Below, piece by piece: positions 27,101 through 35,237 of a DNA stretch of 58,415 nucleotides. Position numbers and translations under genes: made by a program. How positions within the stretch are numbered: the first letter of the stretch is position 1; the number at the start of each line of letters is the position of its first letter. The notes below the pieces were generated by a model. The model was given only the letters and a program-made list of their open reading frames with translations, was not told the DNA's origin and did no database searches. Origin of the DNA: an uncultured Fusobacterium sp. (GTDB lineage Bacteria; Fusobacteriota; Fusobacteriia; Fusobacteriales; Fusobacteriaceae); assembly GCF_905200055.1 (NCBI RefSeq), contig NZ_CAJKIS010000012.1:1-58415 (forward strand), read 5' to 3'.

Positions 27101-27856
27101 ACTTATGAGTATAGAGATAAGAGATTTACAGATGAAGAGTTAAAAAATTATGCAGAACTTGAGTTTGATAAAGATTCAAATACACTTTCTCAAGCTGAAC
27201 TTTATAGAGTAAGAGATATTTTAAGAGATAGAGAGAGAAATAGTGTAAACTTCAACTTAAATAGTATAATGTATGATAGATTTAATTCTTTAGGAGATTA
27301 TAAACGTAACTTTAAAGTTTATCTAATGGCTCAAAGAAATGAAGCAAGATATGATAAAACTGGAGATTTATGGGATTCATTGGAAGAGGTAAATGCAAAA
27401 ATATTCTATTCACAAAATAGATATGGTATTGGTTATGAGATAGATGATAATGCTGGATGGAACGGTTCTAAATGGAATAAAGTTGATAGAGAGCATAAAG
27501 TAAGTCTAATGGCTAAAATAGGAAAACCAAGCCAAGGATGGAATATTAGAACATATGCTAAGTTCTATGAAAACTACAATGATAAATCTGCAGAAAATAG
27601 AAATAAAAAATCTTTAGATGGATTAGGAATTGAAATAGGAAGAGAGTTTGGATATTATCAATGGGCATTAGCTTATGAACAAGAGTATGATCTAGGAACA
27701 AGAGATTATGAGTGGAGAGCAGCTTTACAATTTACATTACTTGCTTTCCCTGATAAACCAATATTTGGTCTTGGAGCTACTACTGGAGCAGATAAGAAAA
27801 CAAGTCCAGATACTTACCTATTTGACGGATTAAAACCAGAAGATGTAATAGATTAA
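24167..27856 (+). CDS. LptD-like outer-membrane LPS-assembly protein
   Basis: 1229 residues, longer than the roughly 780 of E. coli LptD. A signal peptide (about 1-20) is followed by an OstA/LptA-like beta-jellyroll (about 40-200, with repeated short strands such as GDVSLDGNQGVFYDN and GKLFINNGWITTDY). From about residue 205 the LptD-type barrel start is visible: FPFSLPWYRLNIREGSKVPLF, then many amphipathic strands rich in Tyr, Asp and Asn up to FTLLAFPDKPIFGLG. There is no terminal aromatic residue and few cysteines, so the disulfide control known for E. coli LptD is unlikely. It is 25 bp before thrS. The LptD assignment rests on domain order; a related large barrel protein is the alternative. 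Confidence 0.65.
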   Translation: MRRKLLLVASFIIVSLVTFGITTVPMNEIGQKKDDRIIGGADEVELDLLTDTITSQNGVNLKYGNLKLKVFNLRRDKEENRVYLKDNLIAQVEQPTGVLKIESKEGDVSLDGNQGVFYDNFGYLEIGKVTGGEAPNDKIYFGGKVFDYNNGKLFINNGWITTDYNVAETGDPDKAGYHFLSKEIIVEPDKQLTLKGSDFYMGSSDIFPFSLPWYRLNIREGSKVPLFPEWGTKDYYGWQTSWGVLYGDKDSKFRGGFAPKFADQMGLLIGRWENWYTTDKFGTAKLDIDDALIWSKADKPEDKKSDVEYEEKHKRYRVNYTHEYNGEKGKLYFNTINATYNMIPKLDDIITDYEGNSFFHNNKVKRPKLDSNMTFFSMNSDLKELGENKDITLKTRLKLTDDKEAYAWMVYDDIDDIDYGSNIDNDLFSQVSLYKDNAKYKIGGYYNYLYDMDPGSTLNDTQSRAEDFGFEFFEKENNIGFSYDEKNGDKFRKLGLWERDPKLDSLLKFNTLLGGDLYYNYNPSMIREYSQYDSKDLRISFGDYDLYGDYRVKAGLNVNEYTRKLDLTQDPLRKNVIKNNERSKEYNRFENIIYHDYREVRGYVDFYDDTTKFTFASGETKEEFWDRDGIYYISDFKDGSYRKYVNESKFYEVSAEQNEISLGNYGELALFGGIRYDKYDKGYNPYGKNYATGEDSTLRTQLKLNHVVDLFDNREDKNRKIDFAMNNDLKLFYQRYDYDSGDINFGNTKDENRNNKKISSKEIRLENKDNIYEVKDTVTTTVGNTETVYNVEYKRAENPANTNDLNGQLFKNDLTFKIDDKQSLTLNYGQDRRYTNENMRDHNYNDLTFINYGGSYTYDNHKFSYETQGIDSKIWDMKNVDNAKEKIRANTYGYNYSFDDNQLGISFSQGTDVRDNYTLNMRELDVDNKIYKVSFLDGGDVENYYAVTYEDYKHKEDGAKRNIDGEMRNIGNSDVLSLTYEYRDKRFTDEELKNYAELEFDKDSNTLSQAELYRVRDILRDRERNSVNFNLNSIMYDRFNSLGDYKRNFKVYLMAQRNEARYDKTGDLWDSLEEVNAKIFYSQNRYGIGYEIDDNAGWNGSKWNKVDREHKVSLMAKIGKPSQGWNIRTYAKFYENYNDKSAENRNKKSLDGLGIEIGREFGYYQWALAYEQEYDLGTRDYEWRAALQFTLLAFPDKPIFGLGATTGADKKTSPDTYLFDGLKPEDVID

Positions 27857-27881
27857 TTTATATAAATTAGAGGAGGAAAAT

Positions 27882-29795
27882 ATGAAAATAGAATTACCTA
27901 GTGGAGAGATAAAAGAGTTTGAAAGTGCAGTAAATATGTTTGAAATTGCTAAAAGTATTAGTAACTCTTTAGCAAAAAAATCAGTAGCTGCTAAAGTTGA
28001 TGGAATAGAGATGGATATGTCAACTGTTCTTGATAGAGATGCAAAGGTAGAATTTGTAACTGCTGATTCTGAAGAGGGAGAAGAAGTTATAAGACACTCA
28101 GCTGCACACCTTATGGCACAAGCAGTAATTAGATTATTCCCAGGAACAAAAGTTGCAATAGGACCAGCTATAGAAAATGGATTCTACTATGACTTTGATC
28201 CAGAAGTACAATTTACTGAAGAAGATTTAGCTAAAATTGAAGCTGAAATGAAAAAAATAGTAAAAGAAAATGAAAAAATTGAAAGAATAATGATGAGTAG
28301 AGAGGAAGCTATTGAGCACTTTGAAAAACTTGGAGAAGTTTACAAAGTTGAAATAATAAAAGAGATTGCTCAAGGAGAAATGCTTTCTTTCTATAAACAA
28401 GGTGAATTTATGGATCTTTGTAGAGGACCTCATGTACCTTCTACATCTTATATAAAAGCTTTTAAATTAAAATCAGTAGCTGGAGCATATTGGAGAGGAG
28501 ACTCTAAAAACAAAATGCTTCAAAGAATTTATGGATTTGCATTCTCTGATGATAAGAGATTAAAAGATTATCTACACTTATTAGAAGAAGCTGAAAGAAG
28601 AGATCACAGAAAACTTGGAAGAGAACTTGATTTATTCTTTGTAAGTGAATATGGACCTGGATTCCCTATATTCCTTCCAAAAGGAATGGCAATAAGAAAT
28701 ACTCTTATTGATCTATGGAGAAGAGAGCATACACTTGCTGGATATCAAGAAATAATGACTCCTATTATGCTAAATAAAGAGCTTTGGGAAACTTCAGGAC
28801 ACTGGTTTAACTACAGAGAAAATATGTATACTTCAACAATAGATGAAACTGAATTTGCTATTAAACCTATGAACTGCCCAGGAGGAATAATTACTTATAA
28901 ATCTCAACTACATTCATATAAAGATTTCCCAATTAGATGTGGAGAGTTAGGAACTGTTCATAGACATGAGTTTTCAGGAGCCCTTCACGGACTTATGAGA
29001 GTAAGATCATTTACTCAAGATGATGCTCATATCTTTATGACTCCAGATCAAATTGAATCTGAAATTATTGGAGTAGTACAATTAATAGATAAATTCTATA
29101 GCAAACTATTTGGATTTGAATATCATATTGAACTTTCAACAAAACCAGAAAAAGCTATTGGATCAGATGAAATTTGGGAAAAAGCAGAAGCTGCACTAGC
29201 TGGAGCTCTTGAAAAAATTGGTAAACCATATAAATTAAACCCTGGAGATGGGGCATTCTATGGACCTAAATTAGACTTCAAAATTAAAGATGCTATTGGA
29301 AGAACTTGGCAATGTGGAACTATTCAACTAGACTTCAACTTACCAGAAAGATTTGATATTACTTACATAGGTGAAGATGGAGAAAAACATAGACCAGTAA
29401 TGCTACATAGAGTTGTTTATGGATCAATTGAAAGATTTATAGGTATCCTTATTGAACACTATGCAGGAGCTTTTCCTCTATGGTTAGCACCTACTCAAGT
29501 AAAACTTTTAACTATCAATGATGAAGTTGTTCCTTATTCTCAAGAGATCTTCAATGCTCTACAACAAAGAGGAATAAGAGTAGAATTAGATGATAGAGCA
29601 GAATCTATTGGATATAAAATAAGAGAAGCTAATGGAAAATACAAAGTTCCAGTACAAATTATCATTGGTAAAAATGAAGTTGAAAATAGAGAAGTTAATA
29701 TAAGAAGATTTGGATCTCAACAACAAGAATCTATGAAATTAGATGAGTTCTTAGATAAAATTGTAGAAGATGCAAAAATAAAATTTGATAAATAA
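27882..29795 (+). CDS. thrS: threonine--tRNA ligase
   Basis: 637 residues, full length. Domains: TGS (1-62), N-terminal editing domain (about 63-225, with RHSAAHLMAQAV and CRGPHVPST zinc/editing motifs), class II catalytic core (about 240-530, motif 2 GTVHRHEFSGALHGLMRVRSF and motif 3 HRVVYGSIERFIGILIEH), and anticodon-binding domain (535-637). MNCPGG supplies the zinc-binding cysteine. SD AGGAGG. No T-box-like leader can fit in the 25 bp before it, so it depends on the upstream transcription unit. Confidence 0.97.
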   Translation: MKIELPSGEIKEFESAVNMFEIAKSISNSLAKKSVAAKVDGIEMDMSTVLDRDAKVEFVTADSEEGEEVIRHSAAHLMAQAVIRLFPGTKVAIGPAIENGFYYDFDPEVQFTEEDLAKIEAEMKKIVKENEKIERIMMSREEAIEHFEKLGEVYKVEIIKEIAQGEMLSFYKQGEFMDLCRGPHVPSTSYIKAFKLKSVAGAYWRGDSKNKMLQRIYGFAFSDDKRLKDYLHLLEEAERRDHRKLGRELDLFFVSEYGPGFPIFLPKGMAIRNTLIDLWRREHTLAGYQEIMTPIMLNKELWETSGHWFNYRENMYTSTIDETEFAIKPMNCPGGIITYKSQLHSYKDFPIRCGELGTVHRHEFSGALHGLMRVRSFTQDDAHIFMTPDQIESEIIGVVQLIDKFYSKLFGFEYHIELSTKPEKAIGSDEIWEKAEAALAGALEKIGKPYKLNPGDGAFYGPKLDFKIKDAIGRTWQCGTIQLDFNLPERFDITYIGEDGEKHRPVMLHRVVYGSIERFIGILIEHYAGAFPLWLAPTQVKLLTINDEVVPYSQEIFNALQQRGIRVELDDRAESIGYKIREANGKYKVPVQIIIGKNEVENREVNIRRFGSQQQESMKLDEFLDKIVEDAKIKFDK

Positions 29796-29810
29796 TAAAA
29801 ATTAATTAGA

Positions 29811-29846
29811 AAAAGCTATGAGCAAGATTTGTTCATAGCTTTTTTT
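29811..29846 (+). terminator. thrS terminator
   Basis: AGCTATGA and TCATAGCT form the outer stem, CAA/TTG extends it inward, followed by seven T. Confidence 0.88.
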
Positions 29847-29874
29847 GAATTTCTTCTAAACTTATATTAAATTA

Positions 29875-29883
29875 TGGTATAAT
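29875..29883 (+). promoter_or_regulatory. extended -10 promoter of dnaE
   Basis: TGGTATAAT (extended -10) 35 bp before the dnaE start; no good -35 hexamer is present at the right distance. Confidence 0.45.
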
Positions 29884-29917
29884 GTGTTAAATATAAGCTA
29901 AAAAGGAGGAAAAATTT

Positions 29918-32900
29918 ATGATTAAAAATTTTGTTCATCTTCATCTACATACAGAATATAGCCTCCTTGATGGAGTTGGAAAAATAGATGATTACTTAGA
30001 TAGGGCTATTGCTTTAAAAATGCAAGCTATAGCTATAACAGATCATGGAAATCTTTTTGGAGTACTTGAATTTTATAAAAAAGCTATGAAAAAGGGAATA
30101 AAGCCTATAATTGGTTTAGAAGCATATGTAGCAGAAAATTCAATGGAATCAAAAGAGGGAAGAAACTTTCACTTGATTTTATTAGCTGAGAATAATAGAG
30201 GATATAAAAATCTTTTAAAAATAAGTTCAGAAAGCTATTTAAGAGGATTTTATTATAAACCAAGAGTGGATAAAGAGTTTTTAAAAGAGCATAGTGAGGG
30301 AATAATTGCCCTTTCAGCATGTATGCAAGGGGAGATTTCAAGAAGAATTTTAGATAATGAACCAAAAGAAAATATAGATTTAGCAGTTAATCAGTATATA
30401 GATATTTTTGGAAAGAATAACTTCTATATTGAAGTTCAATCTAATGGTGTTAAAGGGCAAAAGGAACTTAATGATAGATTATATGATGTAGCAGAAGAAC
30501 ACAATTTAAAAATGGTAGCTACAAATGATACACACTATGTCAATGAAGGGGAGCATACTTTACAAGACATTTTGATTTGTGTACAAACAGGAGCAAAAGT
30601 TTCAGATGAAAAGAGAATGAGAATTGAAACTGATGAACTTTTCTTGAAAAGCAGAGAGCAGATAATAGATGGTTTAGGAACAAAGTTTTTAGAAGCAGTA
30701 AATAATACAGTTGAGATAGCTGAAAGATGTAATATCAGTATAGAATTTGGAAAGTTTAAGTTTCCAGAGTATAAAATCCCTACTTGTGTTAAGAGTATAG
30801 AGGGATTTTTAAGAAAATTAGTGTATATGGGATTAGACAGAAGATATCCTCACGGACTTACTAAAAATATAATAGTGAGAACAGAATATGAACTTTCTAT
30901 TATTGAAAAAATGGGGTATGCAGGATACTTTGTAGTAGTATGGGATTTTATTGACTATGCTAAGAAAAACAGGATACCAATAGGACCAGGAAGGGGATCA
31001 GCAGCAGGAAGTTTAATTGCCTATGCACTGGGAATAACTGAATTAGATCCATTAGAGTACAATCTGATTTTTGAAAGATTTTTGAATCCTGAAAGAGTAT
31101 CAATGCCAGATATAGATATAGATATCTGTCAAGAAAGAAGACAAGAGGTTATTGAATATGTAATAGAAAAGTATGGAGCTGATAAAGTAGCACAAATTAT
31201 TACATTTGGAACAATGAAAGCAAGAGCAGCTATAAGAGATGTTGGAAGGGTAATGGATACTCCTCTTAGTAAGATAGATAATGCAGCTAAATTAGTTCCT
31301 TTTAATGCTACAATAAGTCAAACTTTAAACAGTGTAGAGGAATTTAGAAATATTTATCTAAATGATAGTGAGATGCAAAAGGTAATAGATATCTCTGCTA
31401 AGATAGAAAATAAAGTTAGACATGCCTCTGTTCATGCAGCAGGTATAGTTATAACAAAAGATCCTCTTACAGAGCTAGTTCCACTGTATAGTGATAATAA
31501 AAATAAGGTTGTATCAACTCAATATCAAATGAAGGAGCTAGAAGATTTAGGACTTCTAAAAATGGACTTTTTAGGGTTACGTAACCTTACAATTCTTCAA
31601 AGAACAATAGATTATATAAAAGATGGAACAGGAGAAGAGGTTGTTTTATCTGATATTCCTTTAAATTCTAAAAAGGTTTATGATATGTTATCAAGAGGAG
31701 ATACCTCAGGGGTATTCCAAATGGAATCTCAAGGATTAAGAAAAATATTATTGAAGTTAAAGCCTGATAGATTTGAAGATATTATCGCCTTATTGGCACT
31801 ATATAGACCGGGACCATTGGGATCTGGAATGGTAGATGACTTTATAAATGGGAAAAATGGTGTTACAGAAATAAAATACCCTCATCCCTCTTTAGAGACA
31901 GTTTTAAAAGAGACTTATGGGGTTATTCTATATCAAGAGCAGGTTATGAAGATAGCCAATGTAATGGCTAATTACTCCCTTGGAGAGGCAGATCTTTTAA
32001 GAAGAGCCATGGGTAAAAAGAATGTTCAGATAATGGAAGAGAATAGAGATAAGTTTGTAGAGAGATCTATAAAAAATGGATACACTAAAGAAAAAGCTGT
32101 GGAGATGTTTGAACTTATTGATAAATTTGCTGGGTATGGGTTTAATAAATCTCATTCAGCAGCTTATGCAATGATAGCTTATTGGACAGCATATTTTAAA
32201 GCTCACTATATGAAATACTATTATGCAGCTCTTATGACTTCAGATATGAATCATATAGAGGATGTAGCTTATTATGTAGAAGATGCTAAGCTACATAATG
32301 TAAAACTGTATCTGCCAAATGTAAATAAAGCTAGTTCAAAGTTTATTGTTGATAATGATGGGGTAGTATTCTCATTGGCAGCAATAAAAAATGTTGGAGA
32401 GGGAGTAGCAGATAGAATTTTACAAGAGTACAATGAAAATGGTGAGTATAAAAACTATGAAGATTTTGTAGTGAGAACTCGTAAAGATGGATTGAATAAA
32501 AAAGCTTTAGAATCTCTTATTCTAGCAGGAGCTTTAGATAGTTTGCCAGGAAATAGAAAACAGAAGTTTGAATCAGTAGATAAAGTTTTAGATTATGCTA
32601 ATAGAAAATTGAAAGAGGATGACATTCAACAGATGAATCTTTTTGGAGAGGCTAAATCTATTTTAGGAGCATTTATGCTGCCACAAATGGCTGAATATAC
32701 AATAGAGGAGCTATTAGCTAAAGAGAAAGAGTATCTAGGTTTCTATTTTAGTGCCCACCCTTTAGATAATTATAGAAATATAATAGATGTGTATAGAGTG
32801 AATAAAATAGCAGATATTAAAGAGGAGAAGAGTCCTCGTATTTTTAAAATATATGGAATAATTAGGGATATAAAGAAGGTTGTGACTAAAAAAACAGGAC

Positions 32901-33334
32901 AGGTAATGTGCTTATTTGAGCTAGAGGATTATTATGATAAGATTAGTTGTGTAGTATTTCCAAGGGATTATGCAGAAAATGCTCATATTTTTGTTGAAGG
33001 AAAAGCTGTGTATATTGAGGGAAGTATACAGACAGATTATTTCAAAGGTAGTGAAACAAAAAAAGTTATTGTAAAAAATATAAGATTCTTAGATGAATTA
33101 TGCTATGATAAAAGATTTACTGTGTATCTTTTAATCACTGAGGAAGATAAAGAAAAATTTAGTAGATTAAAACAGATAATTTTATCATATCTAGGTGATA
33201 CAAAATTGAGCTTTGCTATTAAGACAAAAACCACTAAAGAGGTAAAATCAACAAAATATAAGGTGTTACCTTCGAAATTATTTATAGACGAGATAATAGA
33301 ATTGATAGGGGTAGACAAGATAACTATAAAGTAG
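29918..33334 (+). CDS. dnaE: DNA polymerase III subunit alpha, DnaE
   Basis: 1138 residues. The PHP domain opens the protein (FVHLHLHTEYSLLDGVGK). The polymerase palm carries GPGRGSAAGSLIAYALG and PDIDIDICQERR with the catalytic aspartates. GYGFNKSHSAAYAMIAY and HhH and OB-fold regions follow. It lacks the separate exonuclease insert of PolC. This is the replicative polymerase subunit of the DnaE1 type. SD AAGGAGG before the ATG. The short 3' gap before the accBC promoter shows no obvious hairpin terminator. Confidence 0.96.
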   Translation: MIKNFVHLHLHTEYSLLDGVGKIDDYLDRAIALKMQAIAITDHGNLFGVLEFYKKAMKKGIKPIIGLEAYVAENSMESKEGRNFHLILLAENNRGYKNLLKISSESYLRGFYYKPRVDKEFLKEHSEGIIALSACMQGEISRRILDNEPKENIDLAVNQYIDIFGKNNFYIEVQSNGVKGQKELNDRLYDVAEEHNLKMVATNDTHYVNEGEHTLQDILICVQTGAKVSDEKRMRIETDELFLKSREQIIDGLGTKFLEAVNNTVEIAERCNISIEFGKFKFPEYKIPTCVKSIEGFLRKLVYMGLDRRYPHGLTKNIIVRTEYELSIIEKMGYAGYFVVVWDFIDYAKKNRIPIGPGRGSAAGSLIAYALGITELDPLEYNLIFERFLNPERVSMPDIDIDICQERRQEVIEYVIEKYGADKVAQIITFGTMKARAAIRDVGRVMDTPLSKIDNAAKLVPFNATISQTLNSVEEFRNIYLNDSEMQKVIDISAKIENKVRHASVHAAGIVITKDPLTELVPLYSDNKNKVVSTQYQMKELEDLGLLKMDFLGLRNLTILQRTIDYIKDGTGEEVVLSDIPLNSKKVYDMLSRGDTSGVFQMESQGLRKILLKLKPDRFEDIIALLALYRPGPLGSGMVDDFINGKNGVTEIKYPHPSLETVLKETYGVILYQEQVMKIANVMANYSLGEADLLRRAMGKKNVQIMEENRDKFVERSIKNGYTKEKAVEMFELIDKFAGYGFNKSHSAAYAMIAYWTAYFKAHYMKYYYAALMTSDMNHIEDVAYYVEDAKLHNVKLYLPNVNKASSKFIVDNDGVVFSLAAIKNVGEGVADRILQEYNENGEYKNYEDFVVRTRKDGLNKKALESLILAGALDSLPGNRKQKFESVDKVLDYANRKLKEDDIQQMNLFGEAKSILGAFMLPQMAEYTIEELLAKEKEYLGFYFSAHPLDNYRNIIDVYRVNKIADIKEEKSPRIFKIYGIIRDIKKVVTKKTGQVMCLFELEDYYDKISCVVFPRDYAENAHIFVEGKAVYIEGSIQTDYFKGSETKKVIVKNIRFLDELCYDKRFTVYLLITEEDKEKFSRLKQIILSYLGDTKLSFAIKTKTTKEVKSTKYKVLPSKLFIDEIIELIGVDKITIK

Positions 33335-33349
33335 TAGAATGTAATTTTG

Positions 33350-33397
33350 TTGAAATAAAGTAATTGTAGTGGTAAAATATATAAAAATGAGGAGGGA
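33350..33397 (+). promoter_or_regulatory. promoter and orphaned Shine-Dalgarno, probably of accB-accC
   Basis: TTGAAA (33350-33355), 17-bp spacer and TAAAAT (33373-33378), then AGGAGGGA at 33390-33397. No start codon follows this SD at a useful distance; TTTAA and then the insertion element begin. The natural reading is that it belonged to accB, now 1.4 kb downstream. Confidence 0.5.
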
Positions 33398-33465
33398 TTT
33401 AATAGTTAATAAAATTCTTAATAACTTTAAATAAAAATATATAAATTTAGATAGGGTGATTTATT

Positions 33466-34629
33466 ATGTTAAAAGCATATAAAATTGAAATCAAACCTAC
33501 AGAAGAACAAATCAAAAAAATTAATAAAACTATTGGAGTATGTAGATTTATATATAATTTCTACATTGCCCATAATCAAGAGACTTATAAAAATAGTGGA
33601 AAGTTTGTTTCTGGAATGTCTTTTTCTAAATGGCTTAATAATGATTTTATACCAAATAATCGAAATTATTTGTGGATAAAAGATGTATCATCAAAAGCTG
33701 TTAAACAATCAATAATGAATGGAGAAAAGGCATTTAAACAATTTTTTAAAAAAGAAACTGGATTTCCTAAATTTAAAAAGAAAAACAGATCAAATGTAGG
33801 TGTATATTTACCTAAAAATAATAAAACAGATTTTATTGTAGAAAGACATAGAGCTAAAATACCAACATTAGGTTTTGTAAGATTAAAAGAGTTTGGATAT
33901 ATTCCACTAAATTCAAATATTAAAAGTGGAACTATAACTAAGAAATGTGATAGATACTATATTTCTATTTTAGTTGATAAAGAATTTAAAAAAAATAATA
34001 AACAATATTCTTTTGGTATAGGAGTAGATTTGGGAATAAAAGAGTTTGCAACTGTATCAGATGAAAGAATATTTAAAAATATTAATAAAACATATAAAGT
34101 TAAAAAGCTTAAAAAATCATTAAAAAAAGAACAAAGAAAACTTTCAAGGAAATATGAAAGTTTAAAAATTAGAAATAAAGAAGAAGGAGGTAATGTTACT
34201 AGACAAAATGTTCAAAAACAAGTGCTAAAGGTACAAAAACTTCATAATAGAATCAATAATATCAGAACTGACTACATAAATAAGACTATTAATGAACTGG
34301 TAAAAACCAAGCCAGAATTTATTAATATAGAAGATTTAAATATATCAGGAATGATGAAAAATAGACATTTATCAAAAGCGATAGCTGAACAAAAACTCTA
34401 TGAATTTAGAAATAAGTTAATAAATAAGTGTCACCAAAATGAGATTGAAGTTAGATTATCAAATAGATTTTATGCAAGTAGTAAAACTTGTAGTCAATGT
34501 GGTTCTATAAAGAAAGATTTAAAATTAGCTGATAGAACTTACATATGTCCAGAATGTGGAGCAGTGATTGATAGGGATTTAAATGCAGCAATAAATCTAA
34601 GAGATAATCAAATATACAAGATTGTATAG
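33466..34629 (+). CDS. tnpB: TnpB, RNA-guided endonuclease of IS605-type elements
   Basis: 387 residues, full length. N-terminal OrfB helix-turn-helix region (YKIEIKPTEEQIKKINKTIG). The RuvC-like nuclease is intact: Asp188 in GIGVDLGIKEFA, Glu289 in INIEDLNISGM, Asp371 in DRDLNAAINLRD. The zinc finger has Cys342/Cys345 and Cys361/Cys364. Proteins of this family cut DNA beside a short flanking motif using an RNA made from the right end of the element. SD TAGGGTGA precedes the ATG. Lying inside the accBC transcription unit, it may be driven by the accBC promoter. Confidence 0.93.
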   Translation: MLKAYKIEIKPTEEQIKKINKTIGVCRFIYNFYIAHNQETYKNSGKFVSGMSFSKWLNNDFIPNNRNYLWIKDVSSKAVKQSIMNGEKAFKQFFKKETGFPKFKKKNRSNVGVYLPKNNKTDFIVERHRAKIPTLGFVRLKEFGYIPLNSNIKSGTITKKCDRYYISILVDKEFKKNNKQYSFGIGVDLGIKEFATVSDERIFKNINKTYKVKKLKKSLKKEQRKLSRKYESLKIRNKEEGGNVTRQNVQKQVLKVQKLHNRINNIRTDYINKTINELVKTKPEFINIEDLNISGMMKNRHLSKAIAEQKLYEFRNKLINKCHQNEIEVRLSNRFYASSKTCSQCGSIKKDLKLADRTYICPECGAVIDRDLNAAINLRDNQIYKIV

Positions 34630-34776
34630 CAAAAGCAAATGTATATGTGTACTGATGGCTAGTCAGGAATTAACGACTGTGGACTGTACAAGGAACTACG
34701 AGTAGCTAAGACGAAAGTATACAGGAAGAAGCAGTAATATTCTTGAAGTTTTGGAAATATTTGTCCATATTTCAAG
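34560..34776 (+). ncRNA. candidate right-end (omega/re) RNA of the tnpB element
   Basis: The end of tnpB and the 150 bp after its stop codon carry no protein frame but several short hairpins, ending in the stem GAAATAT/ATATTTC. In IS605-type elements this region makes the scaffold of the guide RNA, with the guide taken from DNA just past the right end. Here that guide would come from the start of accB. Ends are approximate and no promoter or processing site was identified. Confidence 0.35.
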
Positions 34777-34787
34777 TAGCAGGGACT

Positions 34788-35201
34788 ATGAAGGCTGATA
34801 TTAAAACTATAGAAGAGTTAATGAAAGTTTTACATGAGCAAAAATTAACTGAAGTTTCATATGAAGATACAAATTTTAAAGTGACAATAAAAGGAACAGC
34901 AACTGCTGAAGTAAAAAAAGAGATAAAAAGAGATCAAAAACCTGTAGAAACTAAAGAACCTATAAAATATAAAGAAGTATTATCTGACCATATTGGAAGA
35001 TATTTCTATATGAAAAAAGATGGAACTCCAATAATAGAAGTTGGACAAAAGATAAAATCAGGACAAGAGATAGGATATATTACTACAATAGGAGTAAATA
35101 CAACTATCTGTTCTAATTTTTCAGGAGTAATAGAAGAAATATATATTGAAAATGGCAATCCAGTAGACTATGGAAGACCATTATTAAAAATCAGAATATA
35201 A
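34788..35201 (+). CDS. AccB-like biotin carboxyl carrier homologue lacking the biotinyl lysine
   Basis: 137 residues from ATG 34788 (MKADIKTIEELMKVL is the usual BCCP start; upstream codons belong to the insertion element). Residues 70-137 align along the whole biotinyl domain: IEVGQKIKSGQEIGYI, then SGVIEEIYIENGNPVDYGRPLLKI. The expected EAMKM loop is replaced by TTIGVNT, so the lysine position is Gly102 and no lysine lies between 90 and 134. It therefore cannot be biotinylated in the normal way. It is followed by accC after 36 bp. It resembles plant BADC proteins in principle, non-biotinylated carriers that sit in and restrain acetyl-CoA carboxylase; that role is inference. A true BCCP must exist elsewhere if carboxylase is active. 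The SD is weak (AGGGA, 3 bp spacing). Confidence 0.85.
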   Translation: MKADIKTIEELMKVLHEQKLTEVSYEDTNFKVTIKGTATAEVKKEIKRDQKPVETKEPIKYKEVLSDHIGRYFYMKKDGTPIIEVGQKIKSGQEIGYITTIGVNTTICSNFSGVIEEIYIENGNPVDYGRPLLKIRI

Positions 35202-35237
35202 TGATCTGAACTATTTGGATTACCAGGAGGAAAAGTT

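Larger units (their letters stand above)
33403..34776 (+). mobile_element. IS605-family element carrying tnpB only
   Basis: Single-gene element without a TnpA transposase. Left end: after TTTAA at 33398-33402 comes a subterminal imperfect hairpin (GTTAATAA / TTAATAAC). Right end: a perfect 7-bp hairpin GAAATAT-TTGTCC-ATATTTC (34754-34773) in the stretch before accB. There is no target duplication, as expected for this family. Both boundaries are inferred and could be off by several bases on the left and some ten on the right. Movement would need a TnpA supplied from elsewhere. Confidence 0.6.

Noticed and set aside
33103..33318. Minus-strand frame within the end of dnaE
   Set aside because: Shadow of dnaE; no SD or recognisable product.
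33403..34776. Considered a CRISPR-Cas12 system because of the RuvC/zinc-finger protein
   Set aside because: 387 residues, OrfB-type N-terminus and lack of an array or cas1/cas2 fit TnpB of an IS605-type element.
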